Shown one piece after another: positions 7,052 to 15,383 of a DNA stretch of 64,000 nt. Within the stretch, counting starts at the first letter, position 1, and each line of letters begins with the position of its first letter. Position numbers and translations under genes: made by a program. The notes below the pieces were generated by a model that was not told where the DNA came from, did not search any database, and was given only the letters and a program-made list of their open reading frames with translations. This stretch comes from Methylobacterium sp. 2A (lineage in GTDB: Bacteria > Pseudomonadota > Alphaproteobacteria > Rhizobiales > Beijerinckiaceae): positions 91,765-155,764 of the forward strand of contig NZ_VUOK01000052.1 of the NCBI RefSeq assembly GCF_009806555.1, read 5' to 3'.

Positions 7052-8386
7052 ATGCGACACGACACGCTGCGCCTCGGCGCCTTCTTCTACGCCACCGGGC
7101 ACCATGTGGCCGGCTGGCGCCATCCCTCCAGCGAGGCGGATGGCGGCCTCGTCCTCGAGCGCTACGTCGGCTGGGCGCGGAAGGCCGAGGCGGCGAAGTT
7201 CGATCTCGTGTTCCTGGAGGACGGGACCGGCATCCGCGACAGCAACCTGCGCTCCAGCGAGCGGACGGCGCGCTCGACTCATTTCGAGCCGGTGACGCTG
7301 CTCTCGGCGCTGGCGGCGGTGACCAGCCGGATCGGGCTGGTGGCGACCACCTCGACGAGCTTCAACGAGCCCTACAACGTCGCCCGCCGCTTCGCCTCCC
7401 TGGATCATCTCAGCGGCGGCCGCGCCGGCTGGAACCTCGTGACCTCGACCACCGACGCGGAGGCCGCCAATTTCGGCGGCGACCGGATCGCGCAGCATGG
7501 GGACCGCTACGAGCGGGCGGAGGAGTTCGTCGACGTCGTCCTCGGCCTGTGGAACACCTGGGACGACGGAGCGGTGATCATCGACAAGGCGAGCGGCCAG
7601 TTCTCGAAGCCCGACGGCTTCCGCCCCCTGAACCACCGCGGCAAGCATTTCACGGTGCGGGGGCCGCTCAACATCTCGCGCACGCCCCAGGGGCAGCCGG
7701 TTCTGGTGCAGGCCGGGGCGTCGGGTCCCGGCAGGGACCTCGCGGCGCGCACCGCCGAGATCGTGTTCACCGCCAACCAGACCCTGGAGGAGGCGACCGA
7801 GTTCTACGGCGACCTCAAGGACCGGATGGGTCGCTTCGGACGTGAGCGCGACGACCTGAAGGTGATGCCGGGCCTGTTCCCCGTGGTCGGGCGCAGCGAG
7901 GCGGAGGCGCGGGCGAAGTTCGAGGCGCTTCAGGACCTGATCGATCCCGTCGTCGGCCTCGCCCTGCTGGAGCGGATGATCGGCGGGTTCGACCTCTCCG
8001 GCTACGATCCGGACGGGCCGGTGCCGGAACTGCCCGAGGCCAACGGCGCCAAGTCGCGCCAGCAGCTGATGTTCGACCTCGCCCGCCGGGAGGGGCTGAC
8101 CCTGCGCCAGCTCTACCTGCGGATCGCGGGCGCGCGCGGCCATTCGCAGATCGTCGGGACCCCCGCCCAGATCGTGGACGAGATGGAGGAACGCTTCCGG
8201 GCGCAGGGGGCCGACGGCTTCAACATCATGCCGGCGACCCTGCCCGGGGGCCTCGACGACTTCATCGAGCTGGTGCTGCCGGAACTGCGCCGCCGCGGTC
8301 TGGTCCGCACCGACTACGAGGGGCGGACCCTGCGCGGCCATCTCGGCACGCGGCCGCCGGCCGGTCAGATCCAGCGTCTGGGGTGA
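7052..8386 (+). CDS. LLM-class flavin-dependent monooxygenase (NtaA/SnaA/DszA family)
   Basis: A 444-residue protein with the bacterial-luciferase-like (beta/alpha)8 fold. It shows the N-terminal FFYATGHHVAGWRHP block, EDGTGIRDS, the substrate-side TTSTSFNEPYNVARRFASLDHLSGGRAGWN block typical of the family (residues about 105-135), and PVLVQAGASGPGRDLAAR for FMN phosphate contact. Family members use FMNH2 from a separate reductase to oxidise sulphur or nitrogen compounds such as aminopolycarboxylates, dibenzothiophene sulphone or alkyl sulphides. The substrate cannot be read from sequence. The ATG at 7052 is chosen because homologues begin at this point; upstream in-frame sequence is not protein-like. 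No flavin reductase is adjacent. Length is normal for the family. Confidence 0.88.
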   Translation: MRHDTLRLGAFFYATGHHVAGWRHPSSEADGGLVLERYVGWARKAEAAKFDLVFLEDGTGIRDSNLRSSERTARSTHFEPVTLLSALAAVTSRIGLVATTSTSFNEPYNVARRFASLDHLSGGRAGWNLVTSTTDAEAANFGGDRIAQHGDRYERAEEFVDVVLGLWNTWDDGAVIIDKASGQFSKPDGFRPLNHRGKHFTVRGPLNISRTPQGQPVLVQAGASGPGRDLAARTAEIVFTANQTLEEATEFYGDLKDRMGRFGRERDDLKVMPGLFPVVGRSEAEARAKFEALQDLIDPVVGLALLERMIGGFDLSGYDPDGPVPELPEANGAKSRQQLMFDLARREGLTLRQLYLRIAGARGHSQIVGTPAQIVDEMEERFRAQGADGFNIMPATLPGGLDDFIELVLPELRRRGLVRTDYEGRTLRGHLGTRPPAGQIQRLG

Positions 8387-8585
8387 TCGGGCGATGCCTT
8401 CTCGCCGGAGGGGCCGGCAGCAATTCCTGGCGGCGGCCGCCGGCATCAAGCCGTAGCTCCTCTCGGACAAGGCCGCCCGCTACGCCGCGCGCCCGTGGGC
8501 CGCGACTCTGCCGGCGGGCTGCCTTTCCAGACGCTCTCCAGCCCCACCGCCGAGATGCGGCCCGGCCTGTTCGCGTCCGCCGCGC

Positions 8586-9623
8586 TCAATCCGCCGCGGT
8601 TGTCATCGTCATCAGCCTGGACCGATAGGCGATCGCGCCCGCGTCCTGCGGGTCGACGGACCAGGCGAGGTCGCGGGGCGGTCCCGTCGGCCGCAGAGGC
8701 TTGGCGCCCACGGTGTCGTGGTTGGCCGCGGCGATCATCGTCGCCAGGGCATCGGGGCCCTCGAGCGACGCGAACGGCAAGGTGGCTTGAGGAGCCCGGT
8801 CGAGGGACGTCGCGAAGGCGACGTCGCCACCCGGCCGCGTGACCCGGCTGACCTCGGCGACGAGCCGCGCCGGGTCTGGCACGCAGTCGAGCACGTTCAG
8901 CGCGACGACGAGGCGGAACGTATTCTCCGCGAAGGGAAGGGCCTGGGCGTCGGCGATCCAGAAATCCACCCGATCGGCCTCGGGCGGGAAGTGGTAGGTC
9001 TCCCGGCGCTCATAGGCGTCGCCACCGTGCCGGAGCGGGTAACGCAGCAGGCCCCGATCGAGGATGCCCCGGCCGATCCGCAGCAGGGGCCAGTTCAGGT
9101 CCACGCCGAGCACGGGCGCGTCGTGGCTGGCCGCGAGGTCGAAGCTGGTCCGGCCGGCAGCGCAGCCGAGATCGAGCCTCGGGCCGCGCCCAATGCCGAG
9201 GTGCCTCAGGACCTCCGCCAGGCAGTGCCGGGCGTGGCCGGGCGGCGGCTCCGCACCGTCCGGCTCGCCCTCGAACAGATCGCCGTAATGATCGTGGGCA
9301 TATCGCGATTGCTGCGCGCGGGTGATGTTGTGGGCCGAGTCCGGCCCGACCGCCGCGCTGATCACCGCCTCCACCGCGGCATCCTCGACATCGCCCGCCA
9401 GGACGAGCGGAAGATTCGCCGACAGCCAGCCGCGGACGTCCGGGACCAGGATCGGGACCCCCGCGATGATCGGGAAGCGCTCGCCGCAATCCGGATCGAG
9501 GCAGCGCAGGACCCCGGACACGACCGCGTTGCTCGTCGCCTGCGCGCCCGGCTCCAGCACCAGGGCATCGCGGCGGCAGGTCGGGCAGATGGGTTTCAGG
9601 GCGTCGAAATGCAGGCGCCGCAT
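8586..9623 (-). CDS. class I SAM-dependent methyltransferase with N-terminal zinc-ribbon (Trm112-like)
   Basis: A 345-residue protein. Residues about 10-65 form a Trm112/YbaR-like zinc ribbon (CPTC ... CLDPDCGERFPI ... GVPILVPD). From about 145 there is a Rossmann methyltransferase domain with motif I LDLGCAAGRTSFDLA, motif II GVDLNWPLLR, and ADAQALPFAENTFRLVVALNVLDCVPDP covering motifs III-IV. A SAM-binding enzyme acting on a small molecule, peptide or RNA is expected. The gene begins only four bases after the stop of a 40-codon peptide gene, so the two are almost certainly co-translated. This suggests the peptide or something made on it is a substrate (inference). No other biosynthetic enzyme is adjacent; the plus-strand monooxygenase at 7052 converges on it and could be a partner. 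Confidence 0.82.
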   Translation of the reverse strand: MRRLHFDALKPICPTCRRDALVLEPGAQATSNAVVSGVLRCLDPDCGERFPIIAGVPILVPDVRGWLSANLPLVLAGDVEDAAVEAVISAAVGPDSAHNITRAQQSRYAHDHYGDLFEGEPDGAEPPPGHARHCLAEVLRHLGIGRGPRLDLGCAAGRTSFDLAASHDAPVLGVDLNWPLLRIGRGILDRGLLRYPLRHGGDAYERRETYHFPPEADRVDFWIADAQALPFAENTFRLVVALNVLDCVPDPARLVAEVSRVTRPGGDVAFATSLDRAPQATLPFASLEGPDALATMIAAANHDTVGAKPLRPTGPPRDLAWSVDPQDAGAIAYRSRLMTMTTAAD

Positions 9624-9627
9624 CGGG

Positions 9628-9750
9628 TCAACCGCCGATCATCACGGTGGCGTTCTGCCTGCGCGGGAGCGCCAAGCCGAGCGCGTTGAGGTTGCACCGG
9701 CCCACGCCGCACGATCCGCTGAGCCGCACCGGCTCATCAACCACCATCAT
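9628..9750 (-). CDS. 40-residue Cys-containing peptide, coupled to methyltransferase gene
   Basis: A short gene starting at ATG 9750 (a second ATG follows directly), with AGGA nine bases upstream; the stop at 9628-9630 is four bases before the methyltransferase ATG. The peptide begins MMVVDEPVRL, then SGSCGVGRCNLNALGLALP, and ends RRQNATVMIGG. There are two cysteines spaced C-x4-C among glycines, an Asn/Leu/Ala segment, and a C-terminal Gly-Gly. There is no signal peptide. It could be the precursor of a ribosomally made modified peptide, a peptide scaffold of the TglA type, a metal-binding peptide, or a leader peptide controlling the downstream gene. I do not recognise the family. A 374-base AT-rich region lies upstream. 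Confidence 0.55.
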   Translation of the reverse strand: MMVVDEPVRLSGSCGVGRCNLNALGLALPRRQNATVMIGG

Positions 9751-10124
9751 CCGATCCGATCCTGTAATCATTTTTGCTCTTACATAGGGGATATCCCGCC
9801 CTACGGCCAGTGCTCATGACTGACCATCCACGATTTCGCGAGTGAACGAAAAGATAATTGCTCACAATAAACAACGCAAAAACTTATTTATTCTGCTGGA
9901 TAACAACTCCTAGAACATGTCTTGACATCAGAAACACATCATTTTCGAACGGAAAGCTGTTACCGCAGAAGTTTATACGATTTCACTTTGACAATGTGTG
10001 ATTGTTTCGCCAACGCTGAGGTTTCTTCCTGGATGCGGCAGCGCGATTCGCCCGGCAGGGAGCGGGCTCCGGTGCAACCAACCAGGCCGGGTGCGGGACC
10101 CCTGCGTTCAGGCCATCGCTGCCG
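9751..10124. other. AT-rich intergenic region upstream of the peptide gene
   Basis: This 374-base stretch contrasts with its GC-rich surroundings between about 9765 and 10025 and contains no supported gene. It should carry the promoter of the peptide-methyltransferase unit, which is transcribed leftwards, and the 3' end of the leftward ABC gene at 10125. Its composition suggests a long regulatory region or a remnant of transferred DNA. I see no clear terminator, operator or riboswitch in it. Confidence 0.4.
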
Positions 10125-11999
10125 TCAGGCGGCCACCACGCCGGACCCGGCGTCAGCCCGCGTGACAGGCCACGTGGCGTCCCAATCCTGCACGCAGTGA
10201 CCGGGCGAGACCTCCCGGTACAGACGTTCCGGCGGCTCGTAGTCCGGGGACCGGATCGGGCTGCGGATCTCGTCGTCCGGCAGGGCGTGCCGCGCCCGGC
10301 GCCGGGCCGGATCAGGGACCGGGACGGCGGCCAGCAGCTTCTTCGTGTAGGGGTGCTGCGGGTTCCCGAACACGGCGTCCCGCGGGCCGATCTCCACGAT
10401 CTCGCCGAGATACATCACGGCGACCCGGTGGCTCACCCGCTCCACCACCGCCATGTCGTGCGAGATGAACAGGTAGGCGAGCCCCAGCTCGGCCTGCAGG
10501 TCGAGCATCAGGTTCACGACCTGCGCCTTGACCGAGACGTCGAGCGCCGAGACCGCCTCATCGGCGACGATCAGCCTTGGGTTCAGGGCGAGTGCCCGGG
10601 CGATGGCGATACGCTGGCGCTGGCCGCCGGAGAATTCGTGCGGGAAGCGCGTCGCCATGTCGGGGGTGAGCCCGACCCGGGCGAGCAGATCCGCGGCGCG
10701 GCGCAGGGCCTCCGCGCGCGAGGCGAGGCGGTTGATCAGCAGCGGCTCGGCCACCGCGGCGCCCACGCTCATGCGCGGATCGAGGCTCGCGAACGGATCC
10801 TGGAATATCATCTGCATCCGGCGGCGGCGGGTGCGCAGGGCGCGGGCGTCGAGGCCCGTGATGTCCTCGCCGTCGAGGACGACCGAGCCCGACAGGGGCT
10901 CGACGAGCCGCAGGATCGAGCGGCCGGTGGTGGACTTGCCGCAGCCGGATTCGCCCACCAGCGCCAGGGTCTCGCCGGCCGCGAGGCTGAACGAGACCCG
11001 CTCCACCGCGTGACACCGGCCGGTCACGCGGCCGAACAGGCCCGAGCGGATCTCGAACCGGGTGGTCAGGTCGCGCACCTCCAGCAGGGGGCGCTCGGCG
11101 GCCTTGACGGTGTCGGGCAGGGGGGCGCGCTCGTCGAGCGGTGCCGCCGCCACGCCGGTGGCCCGGTCGATCACGGGGAAGCGCATCGGCCGGGCGTGGC
11201 CCGCCATGGTGCCGAGCCGGGGGACGGCGGCGAGCAGCGCCCGCGTATAGGGCTCGGCGGGCTCGGAGAAGATCCGCGCGGTGGGGCCGGCCTCGACGGC
11301 ACGGCCCTTGACCATCACCACCGTCCGGTCGGCGATCTCGGCCACCACGCCCATGTCGTGGGTGATGAACAGGACCGACATCCCCGTCTCGTCCTGGAGG
11401 CTCTTGATGAGGTCGAGGATCTGGGCCTGGATGGTCACGTCGAGGGCGGTGGTCGGCTCGTCGGCGATCAGGAGCTTGGGCCGGCAGGCCAGCGCCATGG
11501 CGATCATCACCCGCTGACGCATGCCGCCCGAGAAGCGGTGCGGGTAGTCGTGCAGCCGCGCGCGGGCCGCCGGGATCCGCACCGTGTCGAGGAGGCGCAG
11601 CGCCTCCGCCTCGGCGGCGGCGCGCGACAGGCCCCGGTGCCGGATCAGCGCCTCGGCGATCTGGAAGCCGATGGTCAGCACCGGGTTCAGGGAGGTCATC
11701 GGCTCCTGGAAGATCATGGCGATGGAATCGCCGCGCACCCGCCGCATCTCGGCCTCGGAGGCGGTCAGCAGCTCGCGGCCTTCGAAGCGCACGCTCCCGC
11801 CGATGCGGCTCGCGTCCCGGGGCAGGAGGCGCAGGACCGACAGGGCGCTGACGCTCTTGCCCGACCCGGATTCGCCGACGAGCGCCACGGTCTCGCGGGG
11901 GGCGACCGCGAAGGAGACGCCGTGCACGACCTCCCGCCAGCGCCCGTCCGAGCGGAAGGAGACCGTGAGGTCGCGGACGGTGAGGATCGGGTCCGTCAT
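10125..11999 (-). CDS. peptide-type ABC transporter, fused double ATP-binding protein (GsiA-like)
   Basis: A 624-residue protein with two complete ABC ATPase domains in one chain. Domain 1 has Walker A GESGSGKS near residue 45, FSGGMRQR near 160 and Walker B LLIADEPTTALD. Domain 2 has GESGCGKST near 360, FSGGQRQR near 470 and LIVADEAVSALD. Each half is followed by a C-terminal oligopeptide-type extension (PYTRALLAAVP, PYTKKLLAAVP). It energises import of oligopeptides, dipeptides, glutathione or nickel by family precedent. The start has GGGAG seven bases upstream. It is divergent from the binding-protein gene at 12445, whose own operon already encodes two separate ATPases, so the partner permease of this chain is uncertain. 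Confidence 0.88.
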   Translation of the reverse strand: MTDPILTVRDLTVSFRSDGRWREVVHGVSFAVAPRETVALVGESGSGKSVSALSVLRLLPRDASRIGGSVRFEGRELLTASEAEMRRVRGDSIAMIFQEPMTSLNPVLTIGFQIAEALIRHRGLSRAAAEAEALRLLDTVRIPAARARLHDYPHRFSGGMRQRVMIAMALACRPKLLIADEPTTALDVTIQAQILDLIKSLQDETGMSVLFITHDMGVVAEIADRTVVMVKGRAVEAGPTARIFSEPAEPYTRALLAAVPRLGTMAGHARPMRFPVIDRATGVAAAPLDERAPLPDTVKAAERPLLEVRDLTTRFEIRSGLFGRVTGRCHAVERVSFSLAAGETLALVGESGCGKSTTGRSILRLVEPLSGSVVLDGEDITGLDARALRTRRRRMQMIFQDPFASLDPRMSVGAAVAEPLLINRLASRAEALRRAADLLARVGLTPDMATRFPHEFSGGQRQRIAIARALALNPRLIVADEAVSALDVSVKAQVVNLMLDLQAELGLAYLFISHDMAVVERVSHRVAVMYLGEIVEIGPRDAVFGNPQHPYTKKLLAAVPVPDPARRRARHALPDDEIRSPIRSPDYEPPERLYREVSPGHCVQDWDATWPVTRADAGSGVVAA

Positions 12000-12444
12000 G
12001 GCCTGTCTCCCGGAGCAGTCACGAAAGCGTAGGGCGTCGCGCCCCGTAAGCGAGGGGCGGGTCACAAGCACAGGACGGTCCATCCTGGCTGCAGGCGGGC
12101 GCTCCGGCTCTCGTATCGGCGCCAGCGAAGGCCGCTCGCCTGCATAATCGCCCCGTCTGGACGCCCCATCGCGCGGGGCCGATCAATCCGTCATCTTGAA
12201 TACAGTACGCAATATCGATGCGGATGGCGCGGGGTTTGCGAGATGCCGTCCGTGACCGCGATGACCGTACCGCCCACCCTCCGTCGCACCCTGCCCGCCG
12301 CCGATCCGGCGGCCGCGCGGGCGCGCGTCCCGTTCCCGTTGTCACGCCGGGCCATTGCGCCCCTGCCTAAGAATTGTTCAAACTCGCCCACAAGGTGTGG
12401 GCCGGCGATCAGTGCCTGAGATCCGCACCGCCAGGGAGATCACG
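12000..12444. other. divergent promoter region between ABC ATPase and binding-protein genes
   Basis: A 445-base gap between the leftward double ATPase and the rightward peptide ABC operon. It must hold promoters for both. A locally AT-rich patch lies near 12190-12240 and another near 12365-12390. No clear operator, repeat or small gene was found. Confidence 0.4.
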
Positions 12445-14031
12445 ATGGACCGCAGGACCTTCCTCAAGGGCTCGGCTGCGCTCGGTCTGGCCGCACCGCA
12501 GGTCGCGAGGCCGGCCCTCGCCCAGGGCGCCAAGGTGCTGCGCTTCGTCCCTCAGGCGAACCTCGCCAATTTCGATCCGATCTGGGGCACCCAATACGTG
12601 GTGCGCAACGCCGGCACCCTCGTGTGGGACATGCTGTACGGCGTCGATGAGCAGCTGAAGCCGCAGCGCCAGATGGTCGAGTCCGAGGAGGTCTCGGATG
12701 ACAAGCTGACCTGGACCTTCCGGCTGCGCCCCGGCCTCACGTGGCACGACGGCGCGCCGGTCCTGTCCAGGGACGTGGTGGCGAGCCTCACCCGCTGGAT
12801 GGCCCGGGACCCGATCGGCCTCATGATCCGCGGCGTCCAGGACGAGCTGGCGGCGGCCGACGACCGGACCTTCCGCTGGCGCCTCAAGAAGCCCTTCCCG
12901 AAGCTGCTCTACGCGCTCGGCAAGACCAACGCCCCGATGGCGCTGATCATGCCGGAGCGGATCGCCAAGACCGACCCGTTCACGCAGATCACCGAGTATG
13001 TCGGCTCCGGGCCGATGACGTTCGTCCGCAACGAGTGGGTGCCGGGCGCCCGGGCGGTGTTCGAGAAATTCGCCGGCTACAAGCCCCGCGAGGAGCCGAA
13101 TTCCTGGCTCGCCGGGGGCAAGCGCATCCTCGTCGACCGGGTCGAGTGGGTGATCATGCCGGACGCCGCCACCGCCTCGGCGGCCCTGCAGAACGGCGAG
13201 GTCGATTGGTGGGAGAACCCGATCTCCGACCTCGTGCCGCTCCTGCGCAAGAACAGCAGCATCACCGTCGATATCGCCGATCCGCTGGGCAATATCGGGT
13301 CGTTCCGGATGAACCACCTGTATCCGCCCTTCGACAACCCGAAGATCCGCCAGGCCGTCATGGCCGCCATGAGCCAGGAGGATTACATGCGGGCGATCGT
13401 CGGCGACGACGACAGCCTCTGGAAGAAACTACCGGGCTTCTTCACCCCGGGCACGGCGCTCTACAGCGAGGCGGGCGGGGGCCAGGTCGGCAAGGGCGAC
13501 ATCAAGCTCGGGCAGAAGCTGCTCAAGGAAGCCGGCTACAAGGGCGAGCCCGTCATCTGCGTGGTGGCGCAGGACCAGCCGATCACCAAGGCGCAGGGCG
13601 ACATCACCGCCGACCTCCTGAAGCAGATGGGCTTCAACGTCGATTTCGTCGCCACCGACTGGGGCACCACCGGCACCCGCCGCGCCTCGAAGGCGCCGCC
13701 GGCCCAAGGCGGCTGGAACATGTTCCACACGTGGCATGCGGGCGCCGACACCATCAACCCGGCGGGCTACCCGGCGGTGCGCGCCAACGGCGACAAGGCC
13801 TGGTTCGGCTGGCCCAACGTCCCGCCCGTGGAGGCGGGGATCGCCGAGTGGTTCGACGCCGCCGACCCGGCCTCCGAGAAGGCCGCCATCGACAAGGTCA
13901 ACGCCGCCGCCTGCGAGGGCGTGGTCTACGTCCCGACCGGGTTCTTCCTCGGCTACCAGGCGTGGCGGAAGAATGTCTCGGGCATCGTGAAGGGGCCGAT
14001 CCCCTTCACCTGGGGCGTGTCGAAGGCATGA
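12445..14031 (+). CDS. peptide-type ABC transporter substrate-binding protein
   Basis: A 528-residue periplasmic binding protein of the SBP_bac_5 (DppA/OppA) class. The first 27 residues are a signal peptide with DRRTFLKG, close to a Tat motif, and a cleavage site at ALAQ|GAK. The mature protein has the family opening (VLRFVPQANLANFDPIWG), the LTWTFRLRPGLTWHDG block and a C-terminal PTGFFLGYQAWRKN. AGGGAGAT lies before the ATG. It is the first gene of an operon with two permeases, two ATPases and an amidohydrolase. The ligand is probably a peptide or a cyclic or acylated amine that the hydrolase at 18665 then opens (inference). Confidence 0.9.
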   Translation: MDRRTFLKGSAALGLAAPQVARPALAQGAKVLRFVPQANLANFDPIWGTQYVVRNAGTLVWDMLYGVDEQLKPQRQMVESEEVSDDKLTWTFRLRPGLTWHDGAPVLSRDVVASLTRWMARDPIGLMIRGVQDELAAADDRTFRWRLKKPFPKLLYALGKTNAPMALIMPERIAKTDPFTQITEYVGSGPMTFVRNEWVPGARAVFEKFAGYKPREEPNSWLAGGKRILVDRVEWVIMPDAATASAALQNGEVDWWENPISDLVPLLRKNSSITVDIADPLGNIGSFRMNHLYPPFDNPKIRQAVMAAMSQEDYMRAIVGDDDSLWKKLPGFFTPGTALYSEAGGGQVGKGDIKLGQKLLKEAGYKGEPVICVVAQDQPITKAQGDITADLLKQMGFNVDFVATDWGTTGTRRASKAPPAQGGWNMFHTWHAGADTINPAGYPAVRANGDKAWFGWPNVPPVEAGIAEWFDAADPASEKAAIDKVNAAACEGVVYVPTGFFLGYQAWRKNVSGIVKGPIPFTWGVSKA

Positions 14032-14074
14032 GGGGGCGGGTGGTCATGGCGACGGACGCGCGCCTTCCCTCCCC

Positions 14075-14340
14075 CCTCTGCGGGTTCGAGACCTTACGGG
14101 TCACCCGTCGCACCAACAACGATCGCGGTTCACCCCCCTCGCCCCGCTTGCGGGGAGAGGGCTCCGGCGACCCTGTCGTCGCCGGAGCGAGGCGGCAGCC
14201 GAAGGTGAGGGGGCTTATCAGGATGAGACTCTTCCGGAATCGCCCCCTCACCGCCGCTCCGGCTGCGCCTCCGCTTCCCGCACGGACGACGAGGTCCGTG
14301 CGGGCCTCTCCCCGCACGCGGGGAGAGGGGGGCGCCGCGC
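14075..14340. repeat. REP/BIME-like palindromic repeat cluster
   Basis: Inside the 410-base gap between the binding-protein and permease genes are several GC-rich palindromic units. They include CGCTTGCGGGGAGAGGG near 14150, an inverted CTCTCCCCGCACGCGG copy near 14310, and between them complementary segments such as GCACGGACGACGAGGTCCGTGC. Similar units recur at 17400-17580, 28105-28290 and 49222-49256. They can fold into long hairpins in mRNA and may attenuate transcription or stabilise upstream message. No gene was seen in the gap. Confidence 0.65.
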
Positions 14341-14441
14341 TCTGTGTTCGAGGGAGCTTTGTAAGCGTCATCATGCGCAGCGGAGGGAAGGGGCGCAGCG
14401 GCGCCCGCCGCGCCCTCCCGGCCACCCGATAGCGAGGATTC

Positions 14442-15383
14442 ATGCTCGGCTATATCGGCAGGCGCATCCTCGCCACCATCCCGGTCATGGCGGTGGTCGG
14501 GCTGTTCGTCTTCAGCCTCCTCTACTTCGCCCCCGGCGACCCGGCCGCCATCATCGCGGGCGATCAGGCGACGCCCGACGACGTCGCCCGCATCCGCGCC
14601 ACGCTCGGCCTCGACCGGCCCTTCCTGGTGCGGTTCGGGGAATGGTCCTGGCACATCCTGCACGGAGACCTCGGCACCTCGATCTTCACCAACCTGCCGG
14701 TCACCACCATGATCGGCCAGCGGGTGCAGCCCACCGTCTCGCTGATGCTCGTCACCCTGGTCTTCGCCATCGCGGTGGCGGTGCCGCTCGGCGTCGTCGC
14801 CGCCTGGAAGGCCGGCAGCCTGATCGACCGCCTCGTGATGGGGCTCGCCGTGACGGGCTTCTCGGTGCCGGTCTTCGTGGTCGGCTACGTGCTCGCCTAC
14901 GTCTTCGCGCTCCAGCTCGGCTGGCTGCCCGTGCAGGGCTACACGCCGATCGAGCAGGGGCTCTGGCCCTGGCTGTCCAACCTGATCCTGCCGGCGGTGA
15001 CGCTCGGCCTCGTCTACATCGCGCTGATCGCCCGGGTGACCCGGGCCACCATGCTCGACGTGCTGAGCCAGGATTACGTGCGCACCGCCCGGGCCAAGGG
15101 GCTGGCGCAGGGGCCGGTCCTGTTCATCCACGCCCTCAAGAACGCCGCGGTGCCGATCGTCACCGTCATCGGCATCGGCATCGCCCTGCTGATCGGCGGC
15201 GCCGTGGTGACCGAGACGGTCTTCGCCATTCCCGGCCTCGGGCGCCTCACGGTCGATGCGATCCTGCGGCGCGATTACCCGGTCATCCAGGGCGTCGTGC
15301 TGCTGTTCAGCTTCGTCTACGTGCTCGTGAACCTCGCCATCGACCTCTTCTACACCGTGCTCGACCCGAGGATCCGCTATTGA
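14442..15383 (+). CDS. peptide-type ABC transporter permease (DppB-like)
   Basis: A 313-residue inner-membrane protein of the BPD_transp_1 family. An N-terminal membrane segment (IPVMAVVGLFVFSLLYF) precedes a periplasmic loop with the DppB-type GDP...ATPDDVARIRATLGLDRP block; five more membrane segments follow. The EAA cytoplasmic loop for ATPase contact is at about 205-225 (DYVRTARAKGLAQGPVLFIHALKNA). GCGAGGA lies before the ATG. It pairs with the next permease, whose TTG start overlaps this stop codon. Confidence 0.92.
   Translation: MLGYIGRRILATIPVMAVVGLFVFSLLYFAPGDPAAIIAGDQATPDDVARIRATLGLDRPFLVRFGEWSWHILHGDLGTSIFTNLPVTTMIGQRVQPTVSLMLVTLVFAIAVAVPLGVVAAWKAGSLIDRLVMGLAVTGFSVPVFVVGYVLAYVFALQLGWLPVQGYTPIEQGLWPWLSNLILPAVTLGLVYIALIARVTRATMLDVLSQDYVRTARAKGLAQGPVLFIHALKNAAVPIVTVIGIGIALLIGGAVVTETVFAIPGLGRLTVDAILRRDYPVIQGVVLLFSFVYVLVNLAIDLFYTVLDPRIRY

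Noticed and set aside
8398..8616. Possible gene remnant after the monooxygenase, starting MPSRRRGRQQFLAAAAGI
   Set aside because: The frame stops after 20 codons and the following pieces in other frames do not join into a recognisable family.
9628..9750. Methanobactin precursor
   Set aside because: The peptide has Cys residues but not the MbnA leader or core pattern, and no MbnB/MbnC (DUF692-type) genes are adjacent.
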